A DNA stretch of 64,000 nucleotides. It comes from Cadophora sp. MPI-SDFR-AT-0126 (lineage: Eukaryota; Ascomycota; Leotiomycetes; Helotiales; Ploettnerulaceae). Shown here piece after piece: positions 12,343 to 24,338 of the stretch; position 1 is the first letter of the stretch, and the number at the start of each line of letters is the position of its first letter. The position numbers and the translations under genes are program-made. Below the pieces are notes generated by a model. The model was not told the DNA's origin, did not search any database, and saw only the letters and a program-made list of their open reading frames with translations. Location of the stretch: assembly GCA_020747065.1 (NCBI GenBank), contig JAGMVK010000004.1, positions 2,976,001 through 3,040,000 of the forward strand, read 5' to 3'.

Positions 12343-14078
12343 TTACGGCTGTGAACTGAGACTCAGAAACAGGGGCACGTACGCTGCAGTCCCCATCAAT
12401 ACTACTTGAACTGTGGCTTTCGTGAACAATGTCATCAGCGCAGCAAATATCAACACAGAAACGATCACAGTGACTGATACTGATGCTTTAGTATTAGGAC
12501 CCCACATGAGAATGAACACCGGAATGATCAAGATGCTAACAGCCAGTAAGACGGAACATAATTTGGCTGCTATGGTGACGCTTGCAAGTGAGTACTGCTT
12601 TATGATACTATCTTTCTCTTTATCTTTTGAACGGAAAAGGCTCTATGTGAGAGTCAGCACTGTCAACTTGAAGCATGGAGGAATATACCCTCAGGAATGA
12701 AGCGAGGATTGAATGCTCGACGGGGTCGACGCGGGAGAGGGGGATGGTATCGGTAGGATAATACATCCAGTCGAACTGCCCAGGTGCCACAGGGCGTTCC
12801 TGCACAAGCCAATTGAAGACACTGTAATGATCCTTCTGTAACACTGATTCTTGATTCCAGAACTTTTGTGCATTCTTGAGTAGCCGATCTGCGATGTCTT
12901 GAGGCTCTGGTCACGTCACGGCGGAGTTGAGACTCACCATAGACGAGAAACTTTTGCTCGATCGTGTTCAGCAACTCTCTCCTTGTAGCATCCGTAGAGT
13001 TTTCAAACCCTGATTCTGACATTTGGAGCCTCCATTCATGCCCTGATCCAGAAACTGCATCGGAGTGATTCTGTTCGAACAATTTCTTCTCAAGGGATTG
13101 AAGCTCTGCCTGGCGATCGATGAGCACCTCTAGACGCATTTGCCCAAATATTCTAAACGCTGGAAAATTGTGTTGGCTATTTAGGAAAGCAGCATAGCGG
13201 GGCCAGCCTGGCGCATAGCTTTCTATAGCTGCTGTTTTCATGTAAGACTAAGTCTTCGGTATACACATGCGACACTTACGACTTCCACTTTGGATATCTT
13301 TATATAGGAATTGCAATCTCTGTCTCTCTTCTTCAATCTTTTGATTGTGGATTTCATACAATCTCAGAGGTTGCTGCATCCATGAGGTTGCAGTTTTGCG
13401 AATTGACTGCCACCAAGCAGCTGCTGACCGAGGCTCTAAAGGGACTGTCGTCGGTAAAAGAAATGAACAACATTAGAGAAGATTTGGCAAACCATCAGAG
13501 ATAGACACGGTGGTTTCTCCTTTCTCCAAATCACTCAAACTCCCACCCACAGAGGTGCTGGAGCTAGCAGTTGTTGAGATAGGAGATGTTGCAGCCTCGC
13601 TTACACCAGCTTGCATCACAGGAGTTGTCATGACCGCTCGCACAATAGGCACGATAAGCAAACGGGAGCAGTGTGGTGAGATTTCTGTATTCTGAATTAT
13701 AGATGAAAGACAGGAACTGAGAAAGATAACCAAGAGAACAATTAAAGTGTCAAATCCGCGGGGACTTTGTCCAGCGCATTCGTGCAGCTCGTTGGGCTCA
13801 CTTTTGTTAACAAACCGGGCAACCTGGTGCAGGTCTCCAACTACTTCCATCAGTGGCATAGGCATACCGAACCCTAGAGCGAATGGCAACTGGTTCTCGG
13901 AATAATTGCCTTGCCAAAGAGCCATAGATGTACGCGCCAAAGTAGATAGGCATACAGACAAGGCCGTATCCTTTCCCGTTCTTTGATTGACTTGGGCTGG
14001 CCTGGACTAATTCTTCGGCCGATGGCTCTGCTTCTTCGTAGACACTCACTTATGATAGTCGCCAGAGATTAAGGCCAT
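12343..14078 (-). CDS. DUF6594-type membrane protein with N-terminal extension
   Basis: Exons read 14078-14050, 13980-13493, 13444-13280, 13231-12938, 12897-12689 and 12642-12343. The C-terminal half is a clear DUF6594 protein: the motif YAPGWPRYAAFLN, FRIFGQMRLEVLIDRQAELQ, a coiled region, then three hydrophobic helices at the end (LLAVSILIIPVFILMW, VIVSVLIFAALM, LMGTAAYVPLFLSL). Upstream, in continuous frame through a 48-bp intron, comes an unrecognised segment of about 160 residues with one strongly hydrophobic stretch (LIVLLVIFLSSCLSSII) and a Ser/Thr-rich linker. This could be a true extension or an annotation merge of two genes. Two points are weak: the intron at 12898-12937 is only 40 bp with an AAG acceptor, and the frame stays open upstream of the chosen ATG to about 14214, so the real start may lie in a further 5' exon. 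The family's function is unknown. Confidence 0.6.
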
Positions 14079-14478
14079 TTTGAAAAGTATGCTGAGCCCT
14101 CGATTTGAGGAACCTTGACCTTTCTTCGGTCGCGAGGATTGTTCTTGGATGAGACGCGATATCCTCGAGGTGTCAGATGAGATGCTTAAAATATACCCGG
14201 TCCACACTCGCTTCGGCCAGGTGCCCCCTTAAGCTTCGCTTTGCCAAAGCTGTAAATAGGTTGGCGGGCTCCGGAATGCGACGAAAGGAAAATGAAAGAA
14301 AAAAGGAGAGAGCATCGTGAAATCTACGGTTCTGCTCAGAAAATGACCCTTGACCAACTGCGAAGCTCGTAGGCCTCCACATGCATGCCTCGCATACGAC
14401 CTGGCCATTTCCCAGAACTGCGACGTCAGTTGGGACTGATCGCACAACCGGCAAACCCACCAGAATTCAGAAAGGGGT

Positions 14479-14641
14479 GCACAAATTTCTCTACTAGTCG
14501 GTCCACCTTCTGTGGCTCGGGGCTCGCTTATAATCGGGGAAAGCAAATATAGTAGGAAAGTAAAAGTGTTCTTTTGCTTTCCCCGATTATAAGCGAGCCC
14601 CGAGCCGCAGAAGGTGGACCGACTAGTACACAGGAATTTGA
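14479..14641. repeat. Long inverted repeat able to form a hairpin
   Basis: The left arm 14492-14547 and right arm 14573-14628 are reverse complements with one visible mismatch (tgtggc against gccgca) and a loop of only 25 bases. With a 2-base gap the pairing weakly continues outward to about 14479 and 14641 (caaatttc against gaatttg). The arms start with actagtcggtccacc and end with cggggaaagcaaa. No target-site duplication is clear. It lies just upstream of the open frame leading into the DUF6594 gene. A MITE-like element or a foldback transposon relic is the simplest reading. Confidence 0.9.
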
Positions 14642-17163
14642 TGGAGATGATAACTCAGATTGGCTTCTATGAAGATTTAATCCCACGATTGAGAGTGCTT
14701 TTCAGGGGTTCTCGCGAGGGAATTGAGGCTACCCCCACTCGCTTGGGGTCAAGTTGCGCCAAATCCAAGCAATTTTCAAAGCCCTTGGACGAAGCAAAAA
14801 TGCAGTAATCAGTCCTCGCCCATCTGCCAAATTAGGCTAGTCAGCCTACATGGTGAATCTACTATTTGATCTGGATATCAGTGGAGACGCAGATATACGG
14901 CAAGTGTGGGAGAAATGAATTAATTTCTGTCCTGTGTCGCCACCAATGCGCTGCAAGCTTGCCTGGATGTAATGCATGTTTTCAGGCAAGGTGTGGACCA
15001 CAGTACCACCGACGACTCCAAGTCATCGATCCTCCAACAGCAGCCAACTCATCAACGGCCGAGAGAATCTCATGGGGAGTTTAATGACTCTCTGCAGCCA
15101 GCTAGGTCTAAAGGGAAAAGACGTGCCTTCGTACGGAGGTAGTAATGGTATAAACGGGGTTGCTGGCCATTCCCTGAGACCTCGTTGCTTCATCCTCAAT
15201 CATCACCCATCAACTCAACGTCAAGGCATGCATGAAGAATAGCTGGGAAGGCGACTTCTCGGTCATCATCTGCCGGAAGCCCACAACATGTTTCCCTCGC
15301 TCTCGTCTGGCCCTCCTGTGGCCATGATCGCTATGGGGATTGAAGACACGTCTGCAAACACTGCGAAGCCGCACCCGCACCCGCACCCGCTCCTCAAAGT
15401 CCCACAACGTCCGATACTCCTCGTTCCAGCATTATGATGGCGTCCGATGGATTTTCTCTCATCACTCAACCTGTCTCAATGTTCTACTCATCGTCGCCTT
15501 GGTCACCGACCGCGATATCATTATTGCGATAATCTTTTGATCTGACATGGGGTTAGTTGTTGACTAAATCTACTCCCACGACTGAGTTCCAAATTATCCA
15601 TTATAGAAGCAGTTGTACTCTAACTCATCTGGCCAAATTATCCAGATCCTGGCCCACATACCTTCTCAATACAGGTTGTTATGTTTCCCCCCGGGAACCA
15701 TACAACTCCGTCTCTTCGGGAACACGATAGCAACGGACTCGACGAACACCGGAATCGCCTGGGCAAGGATTTGGGACGCTGATGCTTGGATATGTTGCCA
15801 AAGGCCCTCGAAGGAAAAGAAACCACCAAGAACCTTCTTGAATTGACGCGCGACTGTCGCTGGAGTTCGAGTGGCTGGGATTCGAACACATGACAACGAA
15901 CAATAGCCAGAATGATTTCCAGCTCCATACCTCGCTCTGCGTCCTCCCATGCCTAAATCCAAAGGTTCCTAGCTTGTGCGTCAACGGGAATGGACCAACA
16001 CATGCCATGATAGAGGATCACATAGTGAACGCCGCGAAACTATCACTACAGGCTCGAAGTGCAGACTCGACAATAGGCTTGACAGATTATGATTGCGAAT
16101 AGGTATCATTGTCCTCCGCAGGTGCCGTTCCGCCATCACTGCAGCCCTGCGACGAAAGGCCCCAACGACAAGTTCTCTGTGCTTCAATCTTCGCTTGAAG
16201 CATATCAGCAGATGTTTTTGCGACCATGAGGAGGAAACTGGTGACGTTTCAAGGCCGAGAGGTCTCACCAAAAGAGGAAATCGAATACGCCTTCCTCGAA
16301 CGCTGTATTCCGTCTTGATAACATACCAGACATCCAACTCATCGATTCCACACCATTGCGATCACACAATATGGAAATAAGAGTAGGGCATCGGTCCAGA
16401 GCCTTGTCTGGCGTGTCCACAGACCGGAGATGGGAGGAAAATGATGTGGGATTGAGTAATAACTCGAAAAGATCCTGCTACCGGCTGCACGGATACCAAT
16501 CGAAACACCCACAAGCCTCGATACTCTCAATGCACCTCTTACTTGCCGACACACTGGGCTAGATATTCGCCAATTGAGTACGGTGCTGGCAGCTCTTTGT
16601 TCTGCAGCAAAAAATGCGTCTACGTTCAGACTAGCGCAGTTACACGTGACGTCCGACCTCGATCCTCCACATATGAAGACGACAATGAGCAGCTGCGAAT
16701 AAGATCCTTCCTGGGAATGGGAAGCATTGGAGCAATGACAAATTGCGGTACACGCTTGTCACCCGAAACATATTTTGAGGGTTGCAGCTTCGTGGCCCTG
16801 CTGGTGGTGAAAGTCGGAGCAGACATCGCCAGCAATAGTAGACTTGTTAGCTCATGGAGCAGCGAACGCCTAATTTGGCGAAAAGAAGGGTATCTTCCTA
16901 GCCTGCTGGCTTGCCACATGGTACAGAGGAATAGATGTTCTCGATGGCCGGAATTTGGTGTTCTGCCATTGCTCTAGAGCAATTTGCCTACGGCAAATGT
17001 ATCTCCACAGTCACTCGGCGGCGGCGTGTTAACACTCGCTTACATGCAGCGACGATGAGCTCGTACCTCAAAGTCAACCGTGGGCACAGAAAACCCACAG
17101 CCAATTCGAAGTTCAGCACAGCAAACCGCACACGCCTCTGGCAGATCAGCCACAGCACAAAAC
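14642..17163. other. Gene-poor stretch
   Basis: Many overlapping short open frames occur on both strands, three of them on the minus strand at about 15640-16000, but none shows a recognisable domain or clear introns. A short run of cgcacc units sits near 15370-15390. I see no tRNA or rRNA. Confidence 0.45.
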
Positions 17164-17632
17164 ATGCCTCCCCAGGCTTCTTCAGCAGCCACCAAGCCAG
17201 CACTCGAATTGCTCCTCCTCCGCACTGTCCGTGCAATCGCATTGAGTCGTCCAAAGCAGCACCAGCTCTATACCGGTTCGCAGACGCATTGCTTGCAGGG
17301 AAAGAAGACCTGGGGCTCAGTAGAACCCCCTGGTCCTGGAGAGACCAAACCGGTACGCAGCAAGTCTGCTGTCCAACTCCATCTATGTTCCGTGCTAATG
17401 ATTCCAGTGGCCGAATCCAAACCCACCAAACCCACCTCCAAACCCACCTCCCTCGAATCCTCGTACGCGTCCGAGACGAACTAGCAAAATGACATATTTG
17501 GGGCGTGGAAGCTACAGTGCTCGGGTTGTTGGGACAATTGGACTGGCATGGCCGAACCTCCCGTATACATTTCTCACGACTTCCGTCTCCATCATACACA
17601 CGAGCGACCGCTGTGTTGCAGAGTGTTTCTAG
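17164..17632 (+). CDS. Candidate small Pro-rich protein, unrecognised
   Basis: This is a possible two-exon gene, 17164-17352 and 17408-17632, 137 aa. The case rests on one good-looking 55-bp intron: donor gtacgc, branch-like gctaatg and acceptor ccag, with frame kept across it. The predicted protein has an N-terminal Ala/Leu-rich stretch (ALELLLLRTVRAIAL), then a Pro-Gly/Pro-Asn segment spanning the splice site (WPNPNPPNPPPNPPP). No family is recognised. The opposite strand holds an equally long open frame, and an upstream in-frame region suggests the start could lie further left. Treat as tentative. Confidence 0.3.
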
Positions 17633-18873
17633 ACGACTGATTTTGCAGCGAGATGGAGTCTCAGGGAAAAGCAGTAATTACGGCATTGGGAAGCAGGACT
17701 GGAAGGAGTGTACGGGTTGACATTTGGGTGCTATTCACACAATCAGGGCGAGGAAAAATTAAATGGGAGGACAGGAACGGCGTCATATGGGCATATCTAC
17801 GGATCTTGGAGTAGAAAATACCATTGCACCTCATCTCCGACTTCAAAAGACAGAATCTTGGAGTTTCAAAGGAGTAAAGCACAAGTCTCTATCTGTTCTG
17901 CTCTGCTGCTCGTCAATTGAGTCACTGATCCGTGATTCTTGAAACCTCACAACCTTGAACTCACCACCTACCTAATTTTCGTGTCCTTTACCCCCTCGCA
18001 GCAATCCACATGTAAACAAAAGAAGTCGAGTAACTCGCTTACAGCCCCCTTTCCGCATGGAGCCTCCTATACCGAGACGCGCTTCGCCCATCATCGCACA
18101 GCACATCATACAAGCCAGGCAAGCTGCTTACAGAGCACTCGACAACCTGGCGGATTGATAGGTTGAGAAGCCCATTCATTTGCGTTTCTGGCGCTTCTGG
18201 TTGTGTAGACGTATCCAACGAAGTACGCTGAATATGTCACGAGCCAATCAGAGCTATGCGGATGAAAGACATCAATCTATAGAGATAACATATCCTGACG
18301 ATGGGTGGGGTTATTTCTGAATTTAGATTGATAAATCCCATAGCCCCTATGGTCCGTGAACTCTGCTGGCTTTCTTTCTATTGTTCATCCTGGTCATCAT
18401 TTGGTACCAAGTCCAGCTACTTCCGATCTCTCGATATAAATACACTTCTCATACAATCTATCTGCCATAAACCTCAACCAAAGTTATCCTTCGAGCAACC
18501 CTCTGCCGTCTACCAATGGCTCTGGGAAAAAAACATGTCAGACCTCAACCACTCTGCCCACGTCATCCACATAAGCAAGCAAAGAAGTTACCGAACTCAC
18601 ACCACCCACTCGACCACTAGCAGCAAGCTGAGCGCAGCATGTACACGTATGGCGACGAGTTCGTTTCATGACCGTAACATCGAAATCAATCCTGAAGAAG
18701 CTGAATTTGACATTACTTGGTCGTTTCCAGGGTCTACGGTCCTTGATGATAGAGGCGCGGAGGATGAGTAGCACGAAATGTATGAAGCTAATTTGAGTCA
18801 ATATACACATCCATCAGGTTCGCCCGAAATGACGCAGACAGAGCTTATAGACAGGTAGGATAAACATGAACAC
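17633..18873. other. Intergenic stretch
   Basis: There is no convincing gene. A tataaata box at about 18435-18442 is followed by an ATG at 18515 opening only a 34-codon frame, and by a longer plus-strand frame (18301-18771) without recognisable features. A small secreted or non-coding transcript is possible but unsupported. Confidence 0.4.
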
Positions 18874-19680
18874 CTACCTGAGAACAAATCCAAACACCGC
18901 CCCAACCACAACCAGCGCCTTCTCCGCCCTCACCAACACCAAACACTCATCCCAGTAACCACACCAATTCTGAGTCGGATACCCAATCGTAATAGCATAA
19001 ATAACCATCGGGAACAGCACGCTCACAAACATGAGGTCGAGGAATGCGCTGATGCCAACCGGCATAGGCTTTCTCACATTGCGCAGTGCAGATACGAAAC
19101 AGATGAAAGTCTACTACCTATGTTAGTTTGAGATCTCACAGGATTGGGTGGAGATGATAGGAAGAAGGTAACGGACAGTGATAGATGAGATTGCGAGACC
19201 AATTGCAGCTTCTCCCTTGTGGCGATGATATCCCATTGATGTCCAGCTTCCTGAACCGCCGAAACCTCCAGCTGGAATTATGATGAGAGCTGTGATGAGT
19301 ACAAGGAAGCTCAATCCCGAAATGCAGAGACTGAGTTTAGTGAGGAGGTTGGTTGACCGGGCATATTTTGAATTTGAGTCTCGTTGGAGCAATCGAGCCT
19401 TGGAAGGACGGATAACCGGAGCGTCCCGTTCTTCGGGTGTAGGACGTATAGCCGAATCCGAGTCATCATCATAAAGGTCGTCATTCGCAAGCAGACCAGC
19501 AATTTCCTCAAAGTCGCGAGGTCCAGCCACTTCGACGCGTGAGAGCAGGAACACCGAGTTGACCTTGGTGATTCGGTAAAATGTTGATACGGGAATAGCT
19601 ATGAGACGGAACACCGATCTCAGTGGCTTCCCTAGGTCGATAGTTATCGTTCGGAGAGGCGGCGGCCCCTGAGAAGACAT
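18874..19680 (-). CDS. Four-helix membrane protein, unrecognised
   Basis: Two exons, 19680-19177 and 19110-18874, are joined across a 66-bp intron (donor gtccgt, branch ctaac, acceptor gtag); 246 aa. The first 105 residues are hydrophilic and acidic. Four hydrophobic segments follow: LSFLVLITALIIIPAGGF, a helix crossing the splice site (AIGLAISSIT then TFICFVSAL), FLDLMFVSVLFPMVIYAITI, and VVVGAVFGFVL at the end. The topology and size resemble small fungal four-TM proteins of the MARVEL-like type, but no signature confirms that. The protein may end at the TAG at 18874; another short exon further left cannot be excluded because a GTAGGT donor overlaps this stop. Confidence 0.6.
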
Positions 19681-20256
19681 TCAGGTGGTTTCATTGTTTA
19701 CAAGATGAAATGTTAAGGTGCTGCCTAAATCACCGTATAGGATCACGTGGAAAGGCGCAGCAATTCAGGGGCCGCTCGGACTTTGCTAGCTAATCGGAAT
19801 TTTGTTCTGAGTAGCTCTGATGTGTAGCCTACTTGGCTGGGATGTTGACAATGTGTTTGTATTGTTGGCAGGAGAGCTGTTGGTGGCGCCAGCAGTTTCT
19901 GCATGAAGGCCAACCACCACGTCCTCACCAACCAGAACGAGAAAATGATGGCAATGTGAGGACGATCTGCCGTCACCAATTGCTCATAGAACCGAAGGAT
20001 AAGAATGCATAAGAATGTACTGCTGCAATAAGAACCCACATATTCCTCGTAAGTTACCTGAATAGGTCTAGAAACAACGCAGATACGTTGTTAACCCTCC
20101 GACGCAACAGCTAGGAACAGCTCTCGAGCATCGTAATCTTGGTATCTGTCTGGATAGCCCTCGCGATCTCGATTAAGACAGTTACTGTCGAGTTGCTATT
20201 AAGAGGACGAGAAGGCCAAATCGAGATGGTGCATCAGCTGAGGACTACCTCCTGCT
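19681..20256. other. Intergenic region
   Basis: This is upstream of the four-helix protein (-) and 3' of the F-box-like gene (-). I see no gene or repeat. Confidence 0.4.
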
Positions 20257-21216
20257 TCATGACCACTCTGCAAGAGGGATACCTTGCAAGATCCTCCTCT
20301 TCACCCACTGCTGGCAAATGACCCTCAAATCCTCATCCCCATAATAACTGATAGGCACATTCAAAATCCTCACCTGCATCTTATCCTCCTTCTTCCACCG
20401 CTCAAACCCTAGGGGTATCGTATGTTCAGCATCCACATTGACCAGCAGAACATCCAAAGGTCTCTCCTCCCCCTTCTTAAACTTATTCTTCCACTCCTGC
20501 TTCATGTTGACCTCATTCAAGCCATCACACCGCGTTAAGACCACTGTTTCGATATTCTTCGACAGATACAGCCCTTTCCAGAATTTCTCGGTCGCAACAT
20601 CAACATTGTATAGCACCAGCATCTTCAGCTTGCCCCAGCCAGACCATACACCTGGGTCATCGGAAGCTCCCAGCTCGAGGTAAAGCTCGTCACGCACACT
20701 GCAGAACTCCTCGAGAGCTGGCAGATTCGAGAATGCAGTCCGCAGTACTGGCCGAACGCCCAACCTATCTTCGTCGGGATATACACTGCGAAATGGTATG
20801 TCTACCAGCAGACGGCGCAAGCGTGGAGCGAGCGCAGACATCAGGAGTAGCACATCATTGCTGATGCGCAGATCTGCTATCGTTCCATCAACAGGGTATG
20901 GCCGTAGATACAGCGAGCTAGCATATTCCAGCAGATCTCCGTGAGCGTGCTGCTGCGACTCTTGTAAACTGCGTAATAGCTTCCGCAATCGATTTTCGGT
21001 ATGTATGTATAGGCAATGTGTGTAGAGAAGCCGGCGTGCGTGGGGTAAGAGTGCGCGGGAGGTGTAGGTTAAGGCAACGAGGGTCTTCGTGATGGGATGA
21101 TTCCGGGGTAGGGCGATTTCAGGGAGGTCTGTAAATGACGCGATCGAGTCGATAATATTCAAGAGGATTTCGGTAGGCAGTTGGGGGATTCTGTCGTCTG
21201 TATTCATTGTGGACAT
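20257..21216 (-). CDS. F-box-like domain protein
   Basis: Single exon, 319 aa. The N-terminus (IPQLPTEILLNIIDSI at about residues 9-24) is the typical start of a fungal F-box, followed by TLVALTYTSRALLPHARRLLY, which matches the second half of the motif (the usual pattern is L..L..VS+.....+..LY). The rest is a leucine-rich alpha/beta region with a poor repeat pattern. F-box proteins connect substrates to SCF ubiquitin ligases through Skp1; the target here is unknown, and many fungal members of this size have no known role. No transmembrane segment or signal peptide is present. Confidence 0.75.
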   Translation of the reverse strand: MSTMNTDDRIPQLPTEILLNIIDSIASFTDLPEIALPRNHPITKTLVALTYTSRALLPHARRLLYTHCLYIHTENRLRKLLRSLQESQQHAHGDLLEYASSLYLRPYPVDGTIADLRISNDVLLLMSALAPRLRRLLVDIPFRSVYPDEDRLGVRPVLRTAFSNLPALEEFCSVRDELYLELGASDDPGVWSGWGKLKMLVLYNVDVATEKFWKGLYLSKNIETVVLTRCDGLNEVNMKQEWKNKFKKGEERPLDVLLVNVDAEHTIPLGFERWKKEDKMQVRILNVPISYYGDEDLRVICQQWVKRRILQGIPLAEWS

Positions 21217-21541
21217 ACTGTTAGTTGAGGTGGGTCGTCTTTTGAATGTGATGCGGTTTGGATTCGGGACTTGTTGGCGGCGTAGCGGGGTGGTGATCTC
21301 GCTTAGTCATCAGGAGTTTGAGGAGATCAAGGATCCTCGGATCGTTTCACAAAGCTCGAAGGGGAAAACGAGCTCTCGTTCCAAAGGTTAGATGCATTCT
21401 CATATCTATTGGTATTTTTGATATCATTTCACCATTCTCAAACATATCGATACTGTACATTCGATGTACAGATCACTTCCAAAACAGCGTCAAAGCCTCA
21501 ACTCCAAGAATATCCACACAGCTACAGCAAGAATCAAGCTC
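21217..21541. other. Short intergenic region
   Basis: This holds the promoter side of the F-box-like gene (-) and the 3' end region of the cupredoxin gene (-). Nothing else is seen. Confidence 0.4.
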
Positions 21542-22289
21542 TTAAACAATCAAACCACCGAAGCCCAAAGCTGCAACACCAGTAAGAGCGAACAATGACC
21601 AGCTGACAGCTCCTCTCGCCTCAACAGCGGCACTGCCAGAGGATGTTGGCGAAGCACTTGAGCTTGTCGAGCTGGTAGATGAGCCAGAGCTTTGCGCCTT
21701 TGCTGGGCCTACAGTTCCACCCTGAACCTTTGTGGGAGCGACAGTCTGGCTAACATTGGCAGCTGCTGCTTGGTATTGCTCAATTGTCCTGGAGCCATCG
21801 GCACTAAATGTCTGTTAACGAGTGTTCTCGAGTACAGGAAGAGTGTACTTACGGAGGGTTGATGACACCTGCCATACCAGCGCCGCAATGGCCTGGGAAT
21901 CCGCAGTAATACCAGATAGGCTTCGTGTCATTGACTGTAATGGAGAAGGTCTGTTCGTTCTCTCCAGAGGCGGTCTTGAAGCCTCCGCTGAAGAAGCTGG
22001 TGTCGTTGAGTGGTGCACATGGCGCAGCAAAGGATGATTGTGCGACTGAATGTGTGGCTGGGAAGAAGTGGAACTCGACAGTGTCGCCTACGCTCGCAGT
22101 GAGGCTGTTTGGGTCGAAGGTAAGACCACCATCACCAACCTTTACGGTGTGGATGGGGCCAGATGAAGAAGCAGTCGTGCTAGCAGCGGCGGCTTCGACT
22201 GTTGTGCTACTCTTCGAGGAATCACCGTAGCCATACTGGGCGAGAGTCAATGGGAGGAGAGAGAGGACGACTGAGGTCTTGGAGTACAT
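21542..22289 (-). CDS. Secreted cupredoxin (plastocyanin-like), GPI-anchored
   Basis: Two exons, 22289-21853 and 21803-21542, with a 49-bp intron (branch cgttaac, acceptor atttag); 232 aa. A signal peptide ends near LTLAQ. A Ser/Ala/Thr linker precedes the copper fold (about residues 45-146), which starts at TVKVGDGGLTFDPNSL. The type-1 copper ligand set is present: His in PATHSVAQ, then Cys, His and Met in YYCGFPGHCGAGM. The second exon encodes a Ser/Thr-rich stalk and a hydrophobic tail (LFALTGVAALGFGGLIV) fitting a GPI signal. This is the common fungal extracellular serine-rich/cupredoxin architecture; it probably binds copper at the cell surface, but the redox partner is unknown. Confidence 0.9.
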
Positions 22290-22403
22290 ATTGAAGACGG
22301 AGGAGGTAGAATGATATTAAGACTTTTGATATAGACCAGCTGAATCGAAAGTGTGAGAGAATTTGAGAAGGATGATGAGACCAGACGAAAGCCGAGGGGG
22401 CCG

Positions 22404-22413
22404 CTATATATAT
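22404..22413 (-). promoter_or_regulatory. TATA box of the cupredoxin gene
   Basis: The sequence tatatatat lies about 115 bases upstream of the cupredoxin ATG, a usual distance for a filamentous fungal TATA element with a short leader. No other element was identified. Confidence 0.5.
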
Positions 22414-24338
22414 GTTTCTCCTCGATTACTGCTGGACCCTGAGGGCCTGAGAACGTCGCTCCCCCAGCTGTTACAAACATTTTAGAACTCCTCCAAACCC
22501 ATTGATAATACCAAGCTTCCTTGGCGAGGCAGGGAATGCGAAAGCAGGGGGTGTGAATCCGATGAAAGCGGGCTGAGGGGTCCTGTCCACGGTCAGATTG
22601 ACGCTAGGGTCTGTCGACCCCATGGAGATTGGGCGGATCTGATACACATATGTAACTGTGCACCACCAAATCCCTGAGGAGATTTGTCGGTCTAGATCCA
22701 ATAGAATACTTCTAGTGACCTTCTTCTAACTGTCCTTGGCGACTTCAGTCTCTCTTGTACAGCTTCTTTCGGAGGCTTGACGAATAGCCTGGCTCAGTCA
22801 GGCTTACCAAGATGCAGAATTGAAGCTTTTCAACTGCCCACTTACACCGAAGCTAAAAACACGAACTCAATTACCAGCCCATTACAAGAAATTCTAAACG
22901 CATATAGACTAGGTTTTCATTCCATGCTGCCCGCAAAGGATTTGTTCCAAGCGGCTGCACCCCTCACGGAGGTCTCCCACGTCTCAGGCAACGCCGAAGG
23001 AACACCCAGCACCACGATGATTTACAGGATCATCAACAGAAATAGGAGAGCGTTAACCAAAAGCGCGTGCGTGCGCAAAACAGACAGGCAGAGGATTTTC
23101 GGGCGAAGAAGAAACAAGAGATGGAAAGATCCGACGAATCGCACCACCAGCTTACCGCTGCCGTGTTTCGTGATGTGGTGCTCTCAGCACCTAGTGGAGG
23201 CTGTGCTGAGCGTAACTGCAAGCCACCCCTCCCCAATGGTCTGCTAGGTCGTGCCCCGAGTTGGCCCAATAGAAGGAGATGTGTCAGCCATCTGTTGCAG
23301 ATGTTTTCGATGCGATGTGAAGGGGAAACCTTTTTTCTTGGGATGTTTCCAGGTTCGTCTGAAGTTTGTTTGGAGTTTGATTAGCCTATGCCCGGGTTTT
23401 GTTTGGACCGCTCATTGGCTACTCTGTACACTAAGCGAGTACGTGAACCTGGCTCCGCTTTTCCCCTGAACAGAAGTCCACAGCTCCAGATAATCGACTG
23501 TCTGTGGGCGGAGCGAAATGATCCGGATATCCTTCTTCGATCATCTTGTGTTCTCAATTTTAAGTGCACAAATCTGAAACTCAATGAAAGTTCAAAAGAT
23601 ACTGTAGCTTGACATATTTCAAATGATCTTGACGACGTGCCGTGTCTATTCCTTTCGGAATTCCGGTGTTCTAAGGAGAACAACAGAGCAATTGTGGTTC
23701 CAAGTCGTTTCTCATGGTAACTTAGCCTGAAGAGTCCTATCCTCGCGGACACTGTCTAGATATTTGTCACTGGGCATCCAAGTCTTTACGTCGATTCCTC
23801 CCAACAATGCCCAGGCTCCTCTCGGATTACAACTTTGGAGTCAAGACCAACTAATCCGTTGGTCAATCCTGGCACCGATTATTGTAACCTCGGCTTTTCT
23901 AGATTGCGGCATTGGTTTAATTATGAGCAGTGCTGGAGTCATCAATGATTACTCCACATGTTGATCAGTGATCATGGATCTAGCCGTCGCCTAATTTACG
24001 CAGACTGCAGGAACCAAATATCGATCCAGAGTAATGTATTTGATTGGCCATAAGCATATGCTAATCCTTCTAGAATGCACTCACAAGGCACCTAAATTTT
24101 AGTATCATGGCTTAAGATGATATCGTAATGCTGTAGAAATGCCGCCTCAATTCCGGAGTTGGAAGTTGAGGTGCTTGGCATGCCGAATTCTTACTGTTCA
24201 TCTTGATCAGTATGTACAGAAGGCTTCGGATACTCGTTAGATTTGGAATTCCATTACTGTATAAAATATGGTGGCCCATTTCGCGGTGTATATGGATCAC
24301 TTCAGCCCAAGCTGTGACAAGCCCTCACCATCTACCTC
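22414..24338. other. Gene-poor stretch and hydrolase promoter
   Basis: About 1.9 kb without a supported gene; a 156-codon plus-strand frame at 22777-23247 has no domain features. A TATA-like tataaaat at about 24260-24267 sits roughly 75 bases before the hydrolase start. Confidence 0.45.

Noticed and set aside
15860..15910. tRNA-like T-loop on the minus strand (gttcgaatccc)
   Set aside because: The T-stem does not pair and no anticodon, D-arm or acceptor stem can be built around it.
18301..18771. 156-codon plus-strand frame after a TATA-like box
   Set aside because: No domain, no signal peptide, and the frame begins before the TATA-like box, so it does not fit a transcript from it.
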